Source: an uncultured Nocardioides sp.
Lineage (GTDB): Bacteria > Actinomycetota > Actinomycetes > Propionibacteriales > Nocardioidaceae
NCBI RefSeq assembly: GCF_946885725.1
Contig: NZ_CAMPGZ010000061.1
Span: 1 to 19,614, forward strand
Direction: 5' to 3'
Length of the DNA stretch: 19,614 bases
Shown here piece by piece: positions 7,360 through 15,005 of this stretch. A program made the translations under genes and the position numbers. Position 1 is the stretch's first letter. Every line of letters begins with the position of its first letter. The notes beneath the pieces were generated by a model, which saw only the letters and a list, made by a program, of their open reading frames with translations, searched no databases and was not told where the DNA came from.

Positions 7360-7797
7360 CTACGAGCGCTTGAGCAGGGAGGCGGACTCCTGCGCCTGGT
7401 GGATCGCGCGCTCCGGGGCGCGGACCTTCTTGACCTTGCGGACGCCGAGGAGGCCGAGCAGCCCGGCGACGAGGAGGTAGAAGACGAACACGATCAGGAA
7501 GCACCAGGCGAGGTGCAGCCCGGTCATCGAGATGAAGTAGGCAAGCGCGACCGAGAACATGATGATCGCGAGCACGGCGAGGAACGCCGCACCGCCGAAC
7601 AGCCCGAGACCGGTGCCGCCGGCCTTGAGCGAGACCCGGAGCTCGGACTTGGCGAGCTGGATCTCGCTGCGCACCAGCGCCGAAAGGTCACGGCTCGCGT
7701 CGGCGAACAGCTTGCCGAGCGTCGGGTCGTCGGGCGACGGCACCTCCGGCAGGCGGCGTCGCTTGCCCGGCGTCGTCTGCGGGGTGTTGCTCGTCAT
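7360..7797 (-). CDS. Small two-helix membrane protein, actinobacterial holin-X-like (Phage_holin_3_6)
   Basis: This integral membrane protein of 145 residues has a basic, proline-rich N-terminus. An amphipathic stretch follows (LFADASRDLSALVRSEIQLA, 30-49), which is the typical family signature. Two transmembrane helices lie at about 62-90 and 94-118, and the tail is basic. It matches Rv3669 in position. The family name holin comes from phage relatives, but no lytic role is shown for chromosomal copies and no endolysin is nearby. GAGGAAGG lies about 6 bases before the ATG at 7797. It is followed by the EphE-like hydrolase after 9 bp, so the two are probably co-transcribed. Function is unknown. 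Confidence 0.8.
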   Translation of the reverse strand: MTSNTPQTTPGKRRRLPEVPSPDDPTLGKLFADASRDLSALVRSEIQLAKSELRVSLKAGGTGLGLFGGAAFLAVLAIIMFSVALAYFISMTGLHLAWCFLIVFVFYLLVAGLLGLLGVRKVKKVRAPERAIHQAQESASLLKRS

Positions 7798-7815
7798 CCG
7801 GGCCTTCCTCTCTCC

Positions 7816-7858
7816 AGCTGCTCCGGAGCTGCTCCAGCCTTATTGCTCCGTGTGCTCC
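7816..7858 (-). repeat. Cluster of GGAGC boxes upstream of the holin-X-like gene
   Basis: AGCTGCTCC occurs twice with an 11-bp period (7816-7824, 7827-7835). GCTCC recurs at 7845-7849 and 7854-7858, giving four GGAGC boxes on the coding strand of the leftward gene that starts at 7797. They may be regulatory or simple sequence; no clear promoter could be assigned. Confidence 0.45.
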
Positions 7859-7893
7859 GCAGCGACCCTACCCGGGACGAGCCCCTGACATGC

Positions 7894-7934
7894 ACCACGC
7901 CCCGCCGCCCGGAACGGGATCGGCGGGGCGCGGT
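7894..7934 (-). terminator. Second, very stable terminator hairpin downstream of acs
   Basis: CGCCCCGCCG (7898-7907) pairs with CGGCGGGGCG (7921-7930). The stem extends by three more pairs beyond one mismatch, and the 13-nt loop can form its own CCCG/CGGG pair. No U-run follows, as is common in high-GC actinobacteria. It separates acs from the holin-X-like gene. Confidence 0.65.
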
Positions 7935-7951
7935 GCAGGGTCCTGCAGCGT

Positions 7952-7974
7952 CCTCCCGGAGAGATCCGGGGAGG
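7952..7974 (-). terminator. First terminator hairpin directly after the acs stop codon
   Basis: On the coding strand the sequence just past the stop reads CCTCCCCGGA, TCTC, TCCGGGAGG. This gives a 9-bp stem with one bulged C and a 4-nt loop. Together with the hairpin at 7894-7934 it forms a tandem terminator. Confidence 0.55.
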
Positions 7975-7976
7975 GG

Positions 7977-9968
7977 TCAGTCCTCGTCGGACTTGCCGCT
8001 GTCGAGGTTCTTGGAGATCAGGTCCATCACCGTGGAGTCGGCCAGCGTCGTCACGTCGCCGATCTCGCGGTGCTCGGCGACGTCCTTGAGCAGGCGGCGC
8101 ATGATCTTGCCGGAGCGGGTCTTGGGCAGCTCGGGCACGATCATCACCTGGCGCGGCTTGGCGATCGCGCCGATCTCCTTGGCCACGTGGTTGCGCAGCT
8201 CCTGGACGATGTCGGCGCCCTCGCCGGGCTCGTCGGCCTCCGCGACCGCGGACTCGCGCAGGATCACGAACGCGCACACGGCCTGGCCGGTGGTCTCGTC
8301 GGTCGCGCCCACGACGGCCGCCTCGGCGACCTTCGGGTGCGAGACCAGGGCGGACTCGATCTCGGTGGTGGACAGCCGGTGACCGGACACGTTCATCACG
8401 TCGTCGACCCGGCCGAGCAGCCAGATGTCGCCGTCCTCGTCCTTCTTCGCGCCGTCGCCGGCGAAGTAGTAGCCCTGCTTCTCGAACCGCGACCAGTAGG
8501 TGTCCTTGAACCGCTGGTCGTCGCCCCAGAGCGTGCGCAGCATCGCCGGCCAGGGCTCGGTCAGCACCAGGAAGCCGCCGTGGCCGTTGGGCACCGAGTC
8601 GCCGTTCTCGTCGACGACGTCGGCGGAGACGCCCGGGATCGGAGTCATCGCCGAGCCCGGCTTTCCGTGCGTGACGCCGGGGAGCGGGCTGATCATGATC
8701 TGCCCGGTCTCCGTCTGCCACCACGTGTCGACGACCGGGGTGCGGCCGGCGCCGATGGTCTCGCGGTACCAGATGTAGGCCTCGGGGTTGATCGGCTCAC
8801 CGACCGAGCCGAGCACGCGGATGCTGGACAGGTCGTGCTTCGCGGGGATGTCGCTGCCCCACTTCATGAACGTCCGGATCGCGGTGGGCGCGGTGTAGAA
8901 GATCGAGACGCCGTACTTCTCGACGATCTCCCACCAGCGGCCCTTGTGCGGAGTGTCGGGGGTGCCTTCGTACATCACCGACGTGGTGCCGTTGGCGAGC
9001 GGCCCGTAGACGCCGTAGCTGTGGCCGGTCACCCAGCCGACGTCGGCGGTGCACCAGTAGACGTCGGTCTCTGCCTTGAGGTCGAAGACCGCCCAGTGCG
9101 TGTAGGCGCAGCCGACGAGGTAGCCACCGGTGGTGTGCAGGATGCCCTTGGGCTTGCCGGTCGTGCCCGAGGTGTACATGACGTAGAGCGGGTGCTCGCT
9201 GTCGAAGTACTCCGCCGTGTGCTCGGGCGAGGCCTTGTCGACGGTCTCGTGCCACCACACGTCGCGGCTGTCGTCCCAGCCGACGTCCTGCCCGGTGCGC
9301 TTGACCACGACGACCTTGCGGACGATGTCGCCGGTCTTGCCGACGGCCTCGTCGACGGCGGGCTTCAGGGCGGAGGGGGCGCCGCGGCGGTAGCCGCCGT
9401 CGGCGGTGATCACCACGTGAGCCTCGCAGTCCTGGATGCGGCTGGCGAGCGCGTCGGCCGAGAAGCCGCCGAACACCACGGTGTGCGGGGCGCCGATGCG
9501 GGCGCAGGCCAGCATCGCGATCGCGGTCTCCGGGATCATCGGCATGTAGATCGCGACCCGGTCGCCGGCGGAGACGCCCAGCTCGGTCAGCGCGTTGGCC
9601 GCCTTGCAGACCTGGTCCTTGAGCTCGGCGTACGTGATCGTGCGGGTGTCGCCCTCGGGCTCGCCCTCCCAGTGGAAGGCGACCTTGTCGCCCTTGCCGG
9701 CCGCGACGTGCCGGTCCAGGCAGTTGACCGAGGCGTTGAGGGTGCCGCCCACGAACCACTTGGCGAACGGCGGGTCGTCCCAGTCGAGGACCTGGTCCCA
9801 CCTCTTGTCCCAGTCCAGGCGCTCGGCCTGCTCGGCCCAGAACCCCAGCCGGTCCTCCTTGGCCTTGGCGTACCAGTCCTCGGTGACGTTGGCGTTGGCG
9901 GCGAGGTCCTCCGGCGGGGCGAACCGCCGCTCCTCGTGCAGCAGGTTGGACAGGGTCTCGTCACTCAC
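7977..9968 (-). CDS. acs: Acetyl-CoA synthetase (AMP-forming)
   Basis: It converts acetate, ATP and CoA to acetyl-CoA via acetyl-AMP in the cytoplasm. The 663-residue length is normal. Visible motifs are the phosphate-binding loop [11 protein letters not shown] at about 265-275 and WWQTETG at 416-422, whose Trp417 is the acetate-pocket residue expected for Acs rather than longer-chain synthetases. The C-terminal catalytic lysine is Lys621 in [11 protein letters not shown], the residue normally inactivated by acetylation. The GTG start at 9968 follows GAGGAG. Two direct 11-bp repeats lie 17-38 bp upstream, and terminators follow the stop. It is next to an ActP-type symporter, so uptake and activation of acetate are encoded side by side. 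It matches Rv3667. Confidence 0.97.
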   Translation of the reverse strand: MSDETLSNLLHEERRFAPPEDLAANANVTEDWYAKAKEDRLGFWAEQAERLDWDKRWDQVLDWDDPPFAKWFVGGTLNASVNCLDRHVAAGKGDKVAFHWEGEPEGDTRTITYAELKDQVCKAANALTELGVSAGDRVAIYMPMIPETAIAMLACARIGAPHTVVFGGFSADALASRIQDCEAHVVITADGGYRRGAPSALKPAVDEAVGKTGDIVRKVVVVKRTGQDVGWDDSRDVWWHETVDKASPEHTAEYFDSEHPLYVMYTSGTTGKPKGILHTTGGYLVGCAYTHWAVFDLKAETDVYWCTADVGWVTGHSYGVYGPLANGTTSVMYEGTPDTPHKGRWWEIVEKYGVSIFYTAPTAIRTFMKWGSDIPAKHDLSSIRVLGSVGEPINPEAYIWYRETIGAGRTPVVDTWWQTETGQIMISPLPGVTHGKPGSAMTPIPGVSADVVDENGDSVPNGHGGFLVLTEPWPAMLRTLWGDDQRFKDTYWSRFEKQGYYFAGDGAKKDEDGDIWLLGRVDDVMNVSGHRLSTTEIESALVSHPKVAEAAVVGATDETTGQAVCAFVILRESAVAEADEPGEGADIVQELRNHVAKEIGAIAKPRQVMIVPELPKTRSGKIMRRLLKDVAEHREIGDVTTLADSTVMDLISKNLDSGKSDED

Positions 9969-9984
9969 GGGAACACTCCTCGAC

Positions 9985-10006
9985 GGTGTCGTAGCGGTGT
10001 CGTAGC
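9985..10006 (-). repeat. Two direct 11-bp repeats upstream of acs
   Basis: GGTGTCGTAGC occurs twice in immediate tandem (GCTACGACACC on the acs strand), 17-38 bp before the acs start. The position suits an operator or overlaps the acs promoter. The same GGTGTCG core with an 11-bp period recurs at 19585-19614. Confidence 0.7.
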
Positions 10007-10016
10007 CGGGTCTGTC

Positions 10017-10044
10017 GGCCGGCCTGGGCTGACCCGGGCCGGCC
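10017..10044. terminator. Hairpin between the ActP-type symporter gene and acs
   Basis: GGCCGGCC (10017-10024) pairs with GGCCGGCC (10037-10044), with an inner GGG/CCC pair, and TGTTTC follows on the plus strand. A weaker inverted repeat (CCCTCCCCGGGAAGGG) lies nearer the symporter stop, at about 10082-10098. The hairpin probably ends the symporter transcript, which would give acs its own promoter in the 164-bp gap. Confidence 0.45.
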
Positions 10045-10132
10045 TGTTTCGCAACCTACCGGTCGTCCGGCTCCCGCACGACCCTCCCCGGGAAGGGCGT
10101 ACAGGAGCCGGCTGACCAGGTCAGTGCGCGGG

Positions 10133-11737
10133 TCAGTGCACGACGGCCCGCTCGGCGCCCGCGCCGGTGAGGGAGCGGACCTCGAGCTCGTCGTAGGCCT
10201 CCTCCGACGTCGGCTCCTTCGACGTGATGGTGCCGAGGAAGCCGCACAGGAAGCCGAACGGGATGGACACGATGCCCGGGTTGCTCAGCGGGAACAGGTC
10301 GAAGTCGGAGCCCGGGAAGAGCGCCGTCTCCGAACCCGAGACGACCGGGGACAGGACGACCAGCAGCACACAGCTGATCAGGCCGCCGTAGATGCTCCAC
10401 GTCGCACCGCGGGTGTTGAACCGGCGCCAGAACAGGTTGTAGATCAGCGACGGCAGGTTGGCGGACGCGGCGACCGCGAACGCGAGGGCGACCAGGAACG
10501 CGATGTTCAGCGTCTGCGCGGGAATCGCGAGGATGATCGCGATGCCGCCGATGATGAACGCCGCGATCTTGGCGACCCGCACCTCGTCGCGCTCGGACGC
10601 CTGGCCCTTCTTCCACACGTTGGCGTAGAGGTCGTGCGCGACCGAGGACGCGGAGGTGAGCGTCAGGCCGGCCACCACCGCGAGGATCGTCGCGAACGCG
10701 ACCGCGGAGATCAGGGCCAGGAGTACGGCGCCACCGGTGCTGCCCTCGCCGCCGCCGACGGCCTCGGCCAGGAGCGGCGACGCCAGGTTGCCGGCGCTGT
10801 CGGCGACTGCGCTGCCCTCACCCGTGGGGAGCAGGGCCGCCGCGCCGAAGCCCAGCGCGAGCGTCATCAGGTAGAACGCGCCGATCAGGCCGATCGCCCA
10901 CAGCACGGACTTGCGCGCCGCCTGCGACGTCGGGGTCGTGTAGAAGCGGATCAGGATGTGCGGCAGGCCGGCCGTGCCGAGCACGAGTGCCAGCGCCAGC
11001 GAGATGAAGTCGATCTTCGCGGTCAACGTGACGCCGTACCGCAGGCCCGGCTCGAGGAACGCCTGGCCCTTGCCGCTGTTGTCGACGGCCGCACCGAGCA
11101 GCTCGGAGAGGTTGAAGCCGAACTCGGCCAGCACGAGCAGGGTGATCAGCACGGTGCCGGTCATCAGCAGCACGGCCTTGACGATCTGCACCCAGGTGGT
11201 GCCCTTCATGCCGCCGACCGTGACGTAGAAGATCATCAGCAGGCCGACGCCCACGATCGTGAGGTTCTTCAGCGCGTCGCTGTTCACGCCGAGCAGCAGC
11301 GCGACCAGCGAGCCCGCGCCGACCATCTGCGCGAGCAGGTAGAAGATCGACACGACCACCGTCGACGTGGCGGCGGCGGTGCGGACCGGCCGCTGCTTCA
11401 TCCGGTAGGCGAGCTGGTCGGCCATCGTGTAGCGGCCGGAGTTGCGCAGCAGCTCGGCGACGAGCAGCAGCGCGACGAGCCACGCGACGAGGAAGCCGAT
11501 GGAGTAGAGGAAGCCGTCGTACCCGTAGAGCGCGATCGCGCCGGAGATGCCGAGGAACGACGCGGCGGACATGTAGTCGCCCGAGATCGCGAGACCGTTC
11601 TGGAAGCCGCTGAAGCTGCGGCCACCGGCGTAGTAGTCGGCCGCGCCCTTGGTCTGCCGGCTCGCCCAGACAGTGACGCCGATGGTCACCGCGACGACGG
11701 CGAGGAACAGGATCGTGGTGAGGGTCTGGGAGCTCAT
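10133..11737 (-). CDS. ActP-type sodium:solute symporter (acetate/monocarboxylate uptake)
   Basis: This is a polytopic membrane transporter of the sodium:solute symporter family, 534 residues, with about 13 hydrophobic segments. Features typical of ActP/MctC are SGDYMSAASFLGISG near residue 52, NSGRYTMADQLAYR near 99 and GLPHILIRFYTTP near 260. It most likely takes up acetate or other short monocarboxylates with a cation. The ATG at 11737 shares one base with the stop of the small DUF485 gene upstream (TGATG), so the pair is translationally coupled, as yjcH-actP is in E. coli. acs lies downstream beyond a hairpin. Substrate is inferred from family and context; pyruvate or propionate are alternatives. 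Confidence 0.88.
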   Translation of the reverse strand: MSSQTLTTILFLAVVAVTIGVTVWASRQTKGAADYYAGGRSFSGFQNGLAISGDYMSAASFLGISGAIALYGYDGFLYSIGFLVAWLVALLLVAELLRNSGRYTMADQLAYRMKQRPVRTAAATSTVVVSIFYLLAQMVGAGSLVALLLGVNSDALKNLTIVGVGLLMIFYVTVGGMKGTTWVQIVKAVLLMTGTVLITLLVLAEFGFNLSELLGAAVDNSGKGQAFLEPGLRYGVTLTAKIDFISLALALVLGTAGLPHILIRFYTTPTSQAARKSVLWAIGLIGAFYLMTLALGFGAAALLPTGEGSAVADSAGNLASPLLAEAVGGGEGSTGGAVLLALISAVAFATILAVVAGLTLTSASSVAHDLYANVWKKGQASERDEVRVAKIAAFIIGGIAIILAIPAQTLNIAFLVALAFAVAASANLPSLIYNLFWRRFNTRGATWSIYGGLISCVLLVVLSPVVSGSETALFPGSDFDLFPLSNPGIVSIPFGFLCGFLGTITSKEPTSEEAYDELEVRSLTGAGAERAVVH

Positions 11738-12075
11738 CAGCGCACCTCGCGGTCGTAGCGGCCCTGCAGGTCGGCGGCGATCGGGTCGAAGTTCTTGTTG
11801 GCGTACCGGCTGTACATGTAGGCGATCAGGAACGTCGACAGGAACTGGAGGAGGCCGAAGATCAGGGCGACGTTGATGTTGCCCACGACCTTGGTGGCCA
11901 TGAAGTCCTCGGCGAACGTCGACATCAGGACGTAGAGGAAGTACCAGAGCAGGAACGCCACCGTGGCGGGGATGGCGAAGCCGCGATAGCGCTTCCGCAG
12001 GGTCTTGAACTCGTCGGTGCTCGCCAGCTCGGCATAGATGGCGTGCCCGGAGGTCTGGTGGGGTGTCTCAGCCAC
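11737..12075 (-). CDS. DUF485 small membrane protein (YjcH-like)
   Basis: This 112-residue inner-membrane protein has two transmembrane helices, at about 32-55 and 66-88. A cytosolic N-terminus is followed by the family signature FKTLRKRYRGFAIP before helix 1. DUF485 proteins are almost always encoded next to ActP-type symporters and are presumed accessory subunits; their exact role is not established. The GTG start at 12075 is the first suitable one. Coupling to the symporter gene is by a one-base overlap. The upstream 252-bp gap holds two palindromic repeats and the presumed promoter of this pair. Confidence 0.88.
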   Translation of the reverse strand: MAETPHQTSGHAIYAELASTDEFKTLRKRYRGFAIPATVAFLLWYFLYVLMSTFAEDFMATKVVGNINVALIFGLLQFLSTFLIAYMYSRYANKNFDPIAADLQGRYDREVR

Positions 12076-12251
12076 GGATGGTCACCTCGATCAGGGGTCT
12101 CGGCCCGCGCTGGGCACACGGGCGTCGTGTGATGGGCGCCACGCTAGGAACGCGCGCTGGTGTGCCTGAAGGGGTGCGGCCGCGTTGCGCGCCGGACGGT
12201 GAATGCGTGTCGACGGGCGGCGGGTCACGCGCGACGAACGGTCGAGCGTCG

Positions 12252-12275
12252 GGTGGTCGAGCTTGTCGAGACCAC
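12252..12275 (+). repeat. Dispersed palindromic repeat, copy B
   Basis: It reads GGTGGTCGAGCT then TGTCGAGACCAC, with GTGGTC/GACCAC arms. It differs by one base from the inverted copy at 4029-4053. It lies 39 bp from copy C in the same orientation, downstream of the second symporter gene, and could also act as a transcription-terminating hairpin. Confidence 0.75.
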
Positions 12276-12290
12276 TCTCCCGCAAGGCCG

Positions 12291-12314
12291 GGTGGCCGAG
12301 CCTGTCAAGACCAC
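12291..12314 (+). repeat. Dispersed palindromic repeat, copy C
   Basis: It reads GGTGGCCGAGCC then TGTCAAGACCAC, two substitutions from the inverted copy A at 4029-4053 (three from copy B), one in an arm. It starts 39 bp after copy B, in the same orientation, and ends 13 bp before the symporter stop codon. Confidence 0.7.
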
Positions 12315-12327
12315 TGCTTGGGGGGCG

Positions 12328-13854
12328 CTACAGCGGGTACGGGCCCCGGTCCAGCTCGACCGCCTCGGGCGTGTGCAGGCGGACCATGGTGCGCGAGACA
12401 TGACGCGGCACGCGCTTGGGCGTCAGCAGCGAGACGACGACCATCACCACGAACGCCAACGGCACGGTCACCGCGGCGGGCTGCGAGGAGATGGTGCCGA
12501 GCCATCCCGGCGGCGTGGCGTCGAGCAGCGTGACCACGACCGCACCACCGGCGAGGCCGCCGCCGGCGAGCAGCCCGGCGATCGCGCCCGCGTCGGTGAG
12601 GCGCCGCCACCAGATGCCCAGCACCAGCAGGGGACAGAACGTCGATGCAGCAACGGCGAACGCGAGTCCGACGGCGCGGGCGACCCCGACGCCCTCGGCG
12701 GCCAGCGCGAGGAAGAGGGCCACCGCGACCGCGACGACCGCCGCCGCCTGGAAGGACCGCACGCCGCGGAACCGACGGCCCATCACGTCCTGGCTGATCA
12801 CGCCGGCCACGGCGATCGTCAGGCCGGACGACGTCGACAGGAACGCCGCGAACGCACCGGCCGCCGTCAGCGCGGACAACAGCTCGCCGCCCAGCCCCGG
12901 CACCATCCGGGACGGCAGCTCGAGCACGACGGTGTCGGGCGCCGCCGCGACGAGGTCGGGCGCGTAGAGCCGTCCGAGGGCGCCGTACACCGGCGGCAGG
13001 AAGTAGAAGAGGCCGAGCAGTGCGAGCACCACGAGCGTCGTACGACGAGCGGTGCGGCCGTCGGGGTTGGTGTAGAAGCGGACGACCACGTGCGGCAGGC
13101 CCATGGTGCCGAGGAAGGTCGCGACGATGATCGAGTACGTCGAGTACAACGGGTGCTCGCTCGCGGACACGAGCGGTGAGGACCAGAGGTCGCCGCTCAC
13201 GCCGCCGGCCACGACCGACGGGTCGGCCGGTGACGTCGCGCCGTCGCCGACCCAGACGGACAGCAGGAACATCGCGGGGACCAGCAGGGCGGTGAGCTTG
13301 AGCCAGTACTGGAACGCCTGCACGAACGTGATGCTGCGCATGCCGCCGAAGAACACGTTGACGAGCACGACCGTGGCGACGACGGTGCCGCCGACCCAGG
13401 GCGCGGTGCCGGCGACCGTGCCGAGGGAGAGGCCGGCTCCCTGGAACTGCGGCATGAGGTAGAGCCAGCCGATGCCGACGACCAGCAGCGACGAGAGGCG
13501 CCGGACGGAGCGCGACTCGAGCCGGGCCTCCGCGAAGTCCGGGAGCGTGTAGGCGCCGGAGCGGCGCAGCGGCGCGGCGACCAGGACGAGCAGGAGGAGG
13601 TAGCCGGCGGTCCAGCCGACCGGGTACCAGAGCATGTCGGTGCCGAACGCGAGGACCAGGCCGGCGACGCCGAGGAAGGACGCGGCGGAGAGGTACTCCC
13701 CGCCGATCGCGGAGGCGTTGAGTGCCGGCCGCACCGAACGCGAGGCGACGAAGAAGTCGCTGGTGGTGCGGGAGAAGCGCCAGCCGTAGGCGCCGATGCC
13801 GAGCGTGGCCAGGGCGACGAACGTGACCGCGGCGATGTCGAGCTCGGGCTGCAC
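12328..13854 (-). CDS. Second sodium:solute symporter (organic acid uptake)
   Basis: This is a polytopic transporter of 508 residues in the same superfamily as the ActP-type protein at 10133-11737, but clearly divergent from it. Shared landmarks are GGEYLSAASFLGVAG near residue 50, RRSGAYTLPDFAEARL near 98 and GLPHVVVRFYTNPDGRTARR near 255. The GTG at 13854 is chosen because it lies 8 bp after the upstream stop and gives the standard N-terminal helix. It is last in a leftward unit with a small membrane protein and a LytS/LytTR pair, so it is the likely output of that system. Acetate, pyruvate or a related acid is inferred as substrate. Confidence 0.85.
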   Translation of the reverse strand: MQPELDIAAVTFVALATLGIGAYGWRFSRTTSDFFVASRSVRPALNASAIGGEYLSAASFLGVAGLVLAFGTDMLWYPVGWTAGYLLLLVLVAAPLRRSGAYTLPDFAEARLESRSVRRLSSLLVVGIGWLYLMPQFQGAGLSLGTVAGTAPWVGGTVVATVVLVNVFFGGMRSITFVQAFQYWLKLTALLVPAMFLLSVWVGDGATSPADPSVVAGGVSGDLWSSPLVSASEHPLYSTYSIIVATFLGTMGLPHVVVRFYTNPDGRTARRTTLVVLALLGLFYFLPPVYGALGRLYAPDLVAAAPDTVVLELPSRMVPGLGGELLSALTAAGAFAAFLSTSSGLTIAVAGVISQDVMGRRFRGVRSFQAAAVVAVAVALFLALAAEGVGVARAVGLAFAVAASTFCPLLVLGIWWRRLTDAGAIAGLLAGGGLAGGAVVVTLLDATPPGWLGTISSQPAAVTVPLAFVVMVVVSLLTPKRVPRHVSRTMVRLHTPEAVELDRGPYPL

Positions 13855-13862
13855 CGGTCCGC

Positions 13863-14234
13863 CTAGCGTCGCTCGACGACGTCGGTGAAGTGTTGCTCGT
13901 TGCGCTCGGCGGCGCGGACGTAGAGCCAGCCGAGCACGAAGAGCAGCGGGTAGACCGCGACCGACAGCAGCACCCACGACAGCGGCATGCCGAGGACCTC
14001 CTTGGCCGCCAGGCCGGGCAGGAGCCGGAAGAAGGTCGGCAGCCCGCCGACGAGGACGACGAGGGTGACCACGACCAGGCCGGCGAGCCTCAGCTGCGCG
14101 CGCAGCAGCGAGGTCATGTAGATCTCGCCGAGCTGGGTCTGCGCGTCGATCTCCGAGGTGCCGGCGACCCGGCGGCGGACGGCGCCGGAGCGCTCGCTCG
14201 TCACCCGGACGCGACGCAGCGGCTGCTCGCTCAT
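13863..14234 (-). CDS. Small two-helix membrane protein, probable symporter partner
   Basis: This 123-residue protein has a basic cytoplasmic N-terminus (1-45) and two transmembrane helices, at about 48-70 and 82-107. The C-terminus is short and charged. Topology and position match the DUF485 subunit of the other symporter pair, though the sequences are not obviously alike. I infer an accessory role for the following symporter, whose start is only 8 bp away. The ATG at 14234 overlaps the response regulator stop by 4 bp (ATGA), so all three are probably coupled. No catalytic motif is visible. Confidence 0.75.
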   Translation of the reverse strand: MSEQPLRRVRVTSERSGAVRRRVAGTSEIDAQTQLGEIYMTSLLRAQLRLAGLVVVTLVVLVGGLPTFFRLLPGLAAKEVLGMPLSWVLLSVAVYPLLFVLGWLYVRAAERNEQHFTDVVERR

Positions 14235-14971
14235 GACCGTCCGTTGCTGCCGGGCCGGGCGCGCCGGACGAGCAGGTCGCGCAGCTCGCGCGTGTGCCGG
14301 CGGCTCACGGCGAGCTCCTCGTCTCCGACCACGACGGTGCAGCGGCCGCCGTCCATCCGCACCTCGGCGACGTGCGGCAGCGCGACGAGCAGCGAGCGGT
14401 GGATCCGCACGAAGCCGGCGTCGCGCCACTGCTCCTCGAGCGTGGTCAGCGGGCTGCGGATCAGGTGGCTGCCGTCGCCGGTGTGCAGCCGGGCGTAGTC
14501 GCCGTGCGCCTCGACGTACCGCACCTCGGAGCGGCTGACGAAACGGGTGACGCCGCCGAGCTCGACCGGGATCTGGTCGTCGCCGTGCGTGGGTTCGCTG
14601 CCCTGGGCGTCGCACACGCGACGTACGGCCTCGGCGAGCCGGTCCTCGCGCACGGGTTTGAGGACGTAGTCGACCGCGTTGAGCTCGAAGGCGTCGACGG
14701 CGTGGTCGTCGTACGCCGTGATGAAGACGACCGGCGGCGGCGACTTGAACCGCGACAGCACGCGAGCCAGCTCGAGTCCGGTGAGTCCGGGCATGCGGAT
14801 GTCGGTGAAGACCGCGTCGACGCCGCCCTCCTGGAGGACGCGCAGAGCCTCGGCGGCGCTGTCGGTCGTGACCACGTGGCCGACGCGCGGGTCGCGCTGC
14901 AGCAGCCAGGCGAGCTCGTCGAGAGCAGGGCGCTCGTCGTCGACGACGAGGACTCGTAAAGAAGCGTTCAC
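14231..14971 (-). CDS. LytTR-family response regulator
   Basis: This 246-residue DNA-binding response regulator has a receiver domain at 5-120. It shows the acidic pocket DDE (11-13), phospho-acceptor Asp57 (FTDIRMPG), Thr85 (FITAY) and Lys106 (LKP). The LytTR domain follows at about 140-238, with VRYVEAHGDYARLH and FVRIHRSLLVAL motifs typical of LytR/AgrA/BtsR. The GTG at 14971 gives a receiver domain of normal length and lies 34 bp after the kinase gene stop. Its partner is the LytS-type kinase just upstream. In other bacteria such pairs (LytST, BtsSR) control pyruvate-related uptake, which suits the symporter downstream. Targets here are inferred. Confidence 0.92.
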   Translation of the reverse strand: MNASLRVLVVDDERPALDELAWLLQRDPRVGHVVTTDSAAEALRVLQEGGVDAVFTDIRMPGLTGLELARVLSRFKSPPPVVFITAYDDHAVDAFELNAVDYVLKPVREDRLAEAVRRVCDAQGSEPTHGDDQIPVELGGVTRFVSRSEVRYVEAHGDYARLHTGDGSHLIRSPLTTLEEQWRDAGFVRIHRSLLVALPHVAEVRMDGGRCTVVVGDEELAVSRRHTRELRDLLVRRARPGSNGRS

Positions 14972-15005
14972 TCGGGGTCTCCGAGGCGGCCTGAAGGGGT
15001 CGTGC

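Larger units (their letters stand above)
12076..12327. other. Intergenic region between the two symporter units
   Basis: This 252-bp gap contains no convincing gene. It separates the stop of the second symporter from the start of the DUF485 gene. Near the symporter stop lie two dispersed palindromic repeats. The rest presumably contains the DUF485-actP promoter. A 12-mer (12164-12175) recurs upstream of the LytTR regulator gene. No clear -10/-35 pair could be assigned. Confidence 0.6.

Noticed and set aside
7360..7797. Prophage remnant suggested by the holin-family protein
   Set aside because: No endolysin, structural or integrase gene nearby, and the gene sits in a conserved chromosomal order with an EphE-like hydrolase.
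6523..11758. Long rightward open frames opposite acs, the symporter gene and the hydrolase gene (for example 6523-8382, 7890-10115, 10124-11758)
   Set aside because: Low-complexity products rich in Arg, Gly, Ala and Asp without domain features, mirroring well-supported leftward genes. Typical antisense frames in high-GC DNA.
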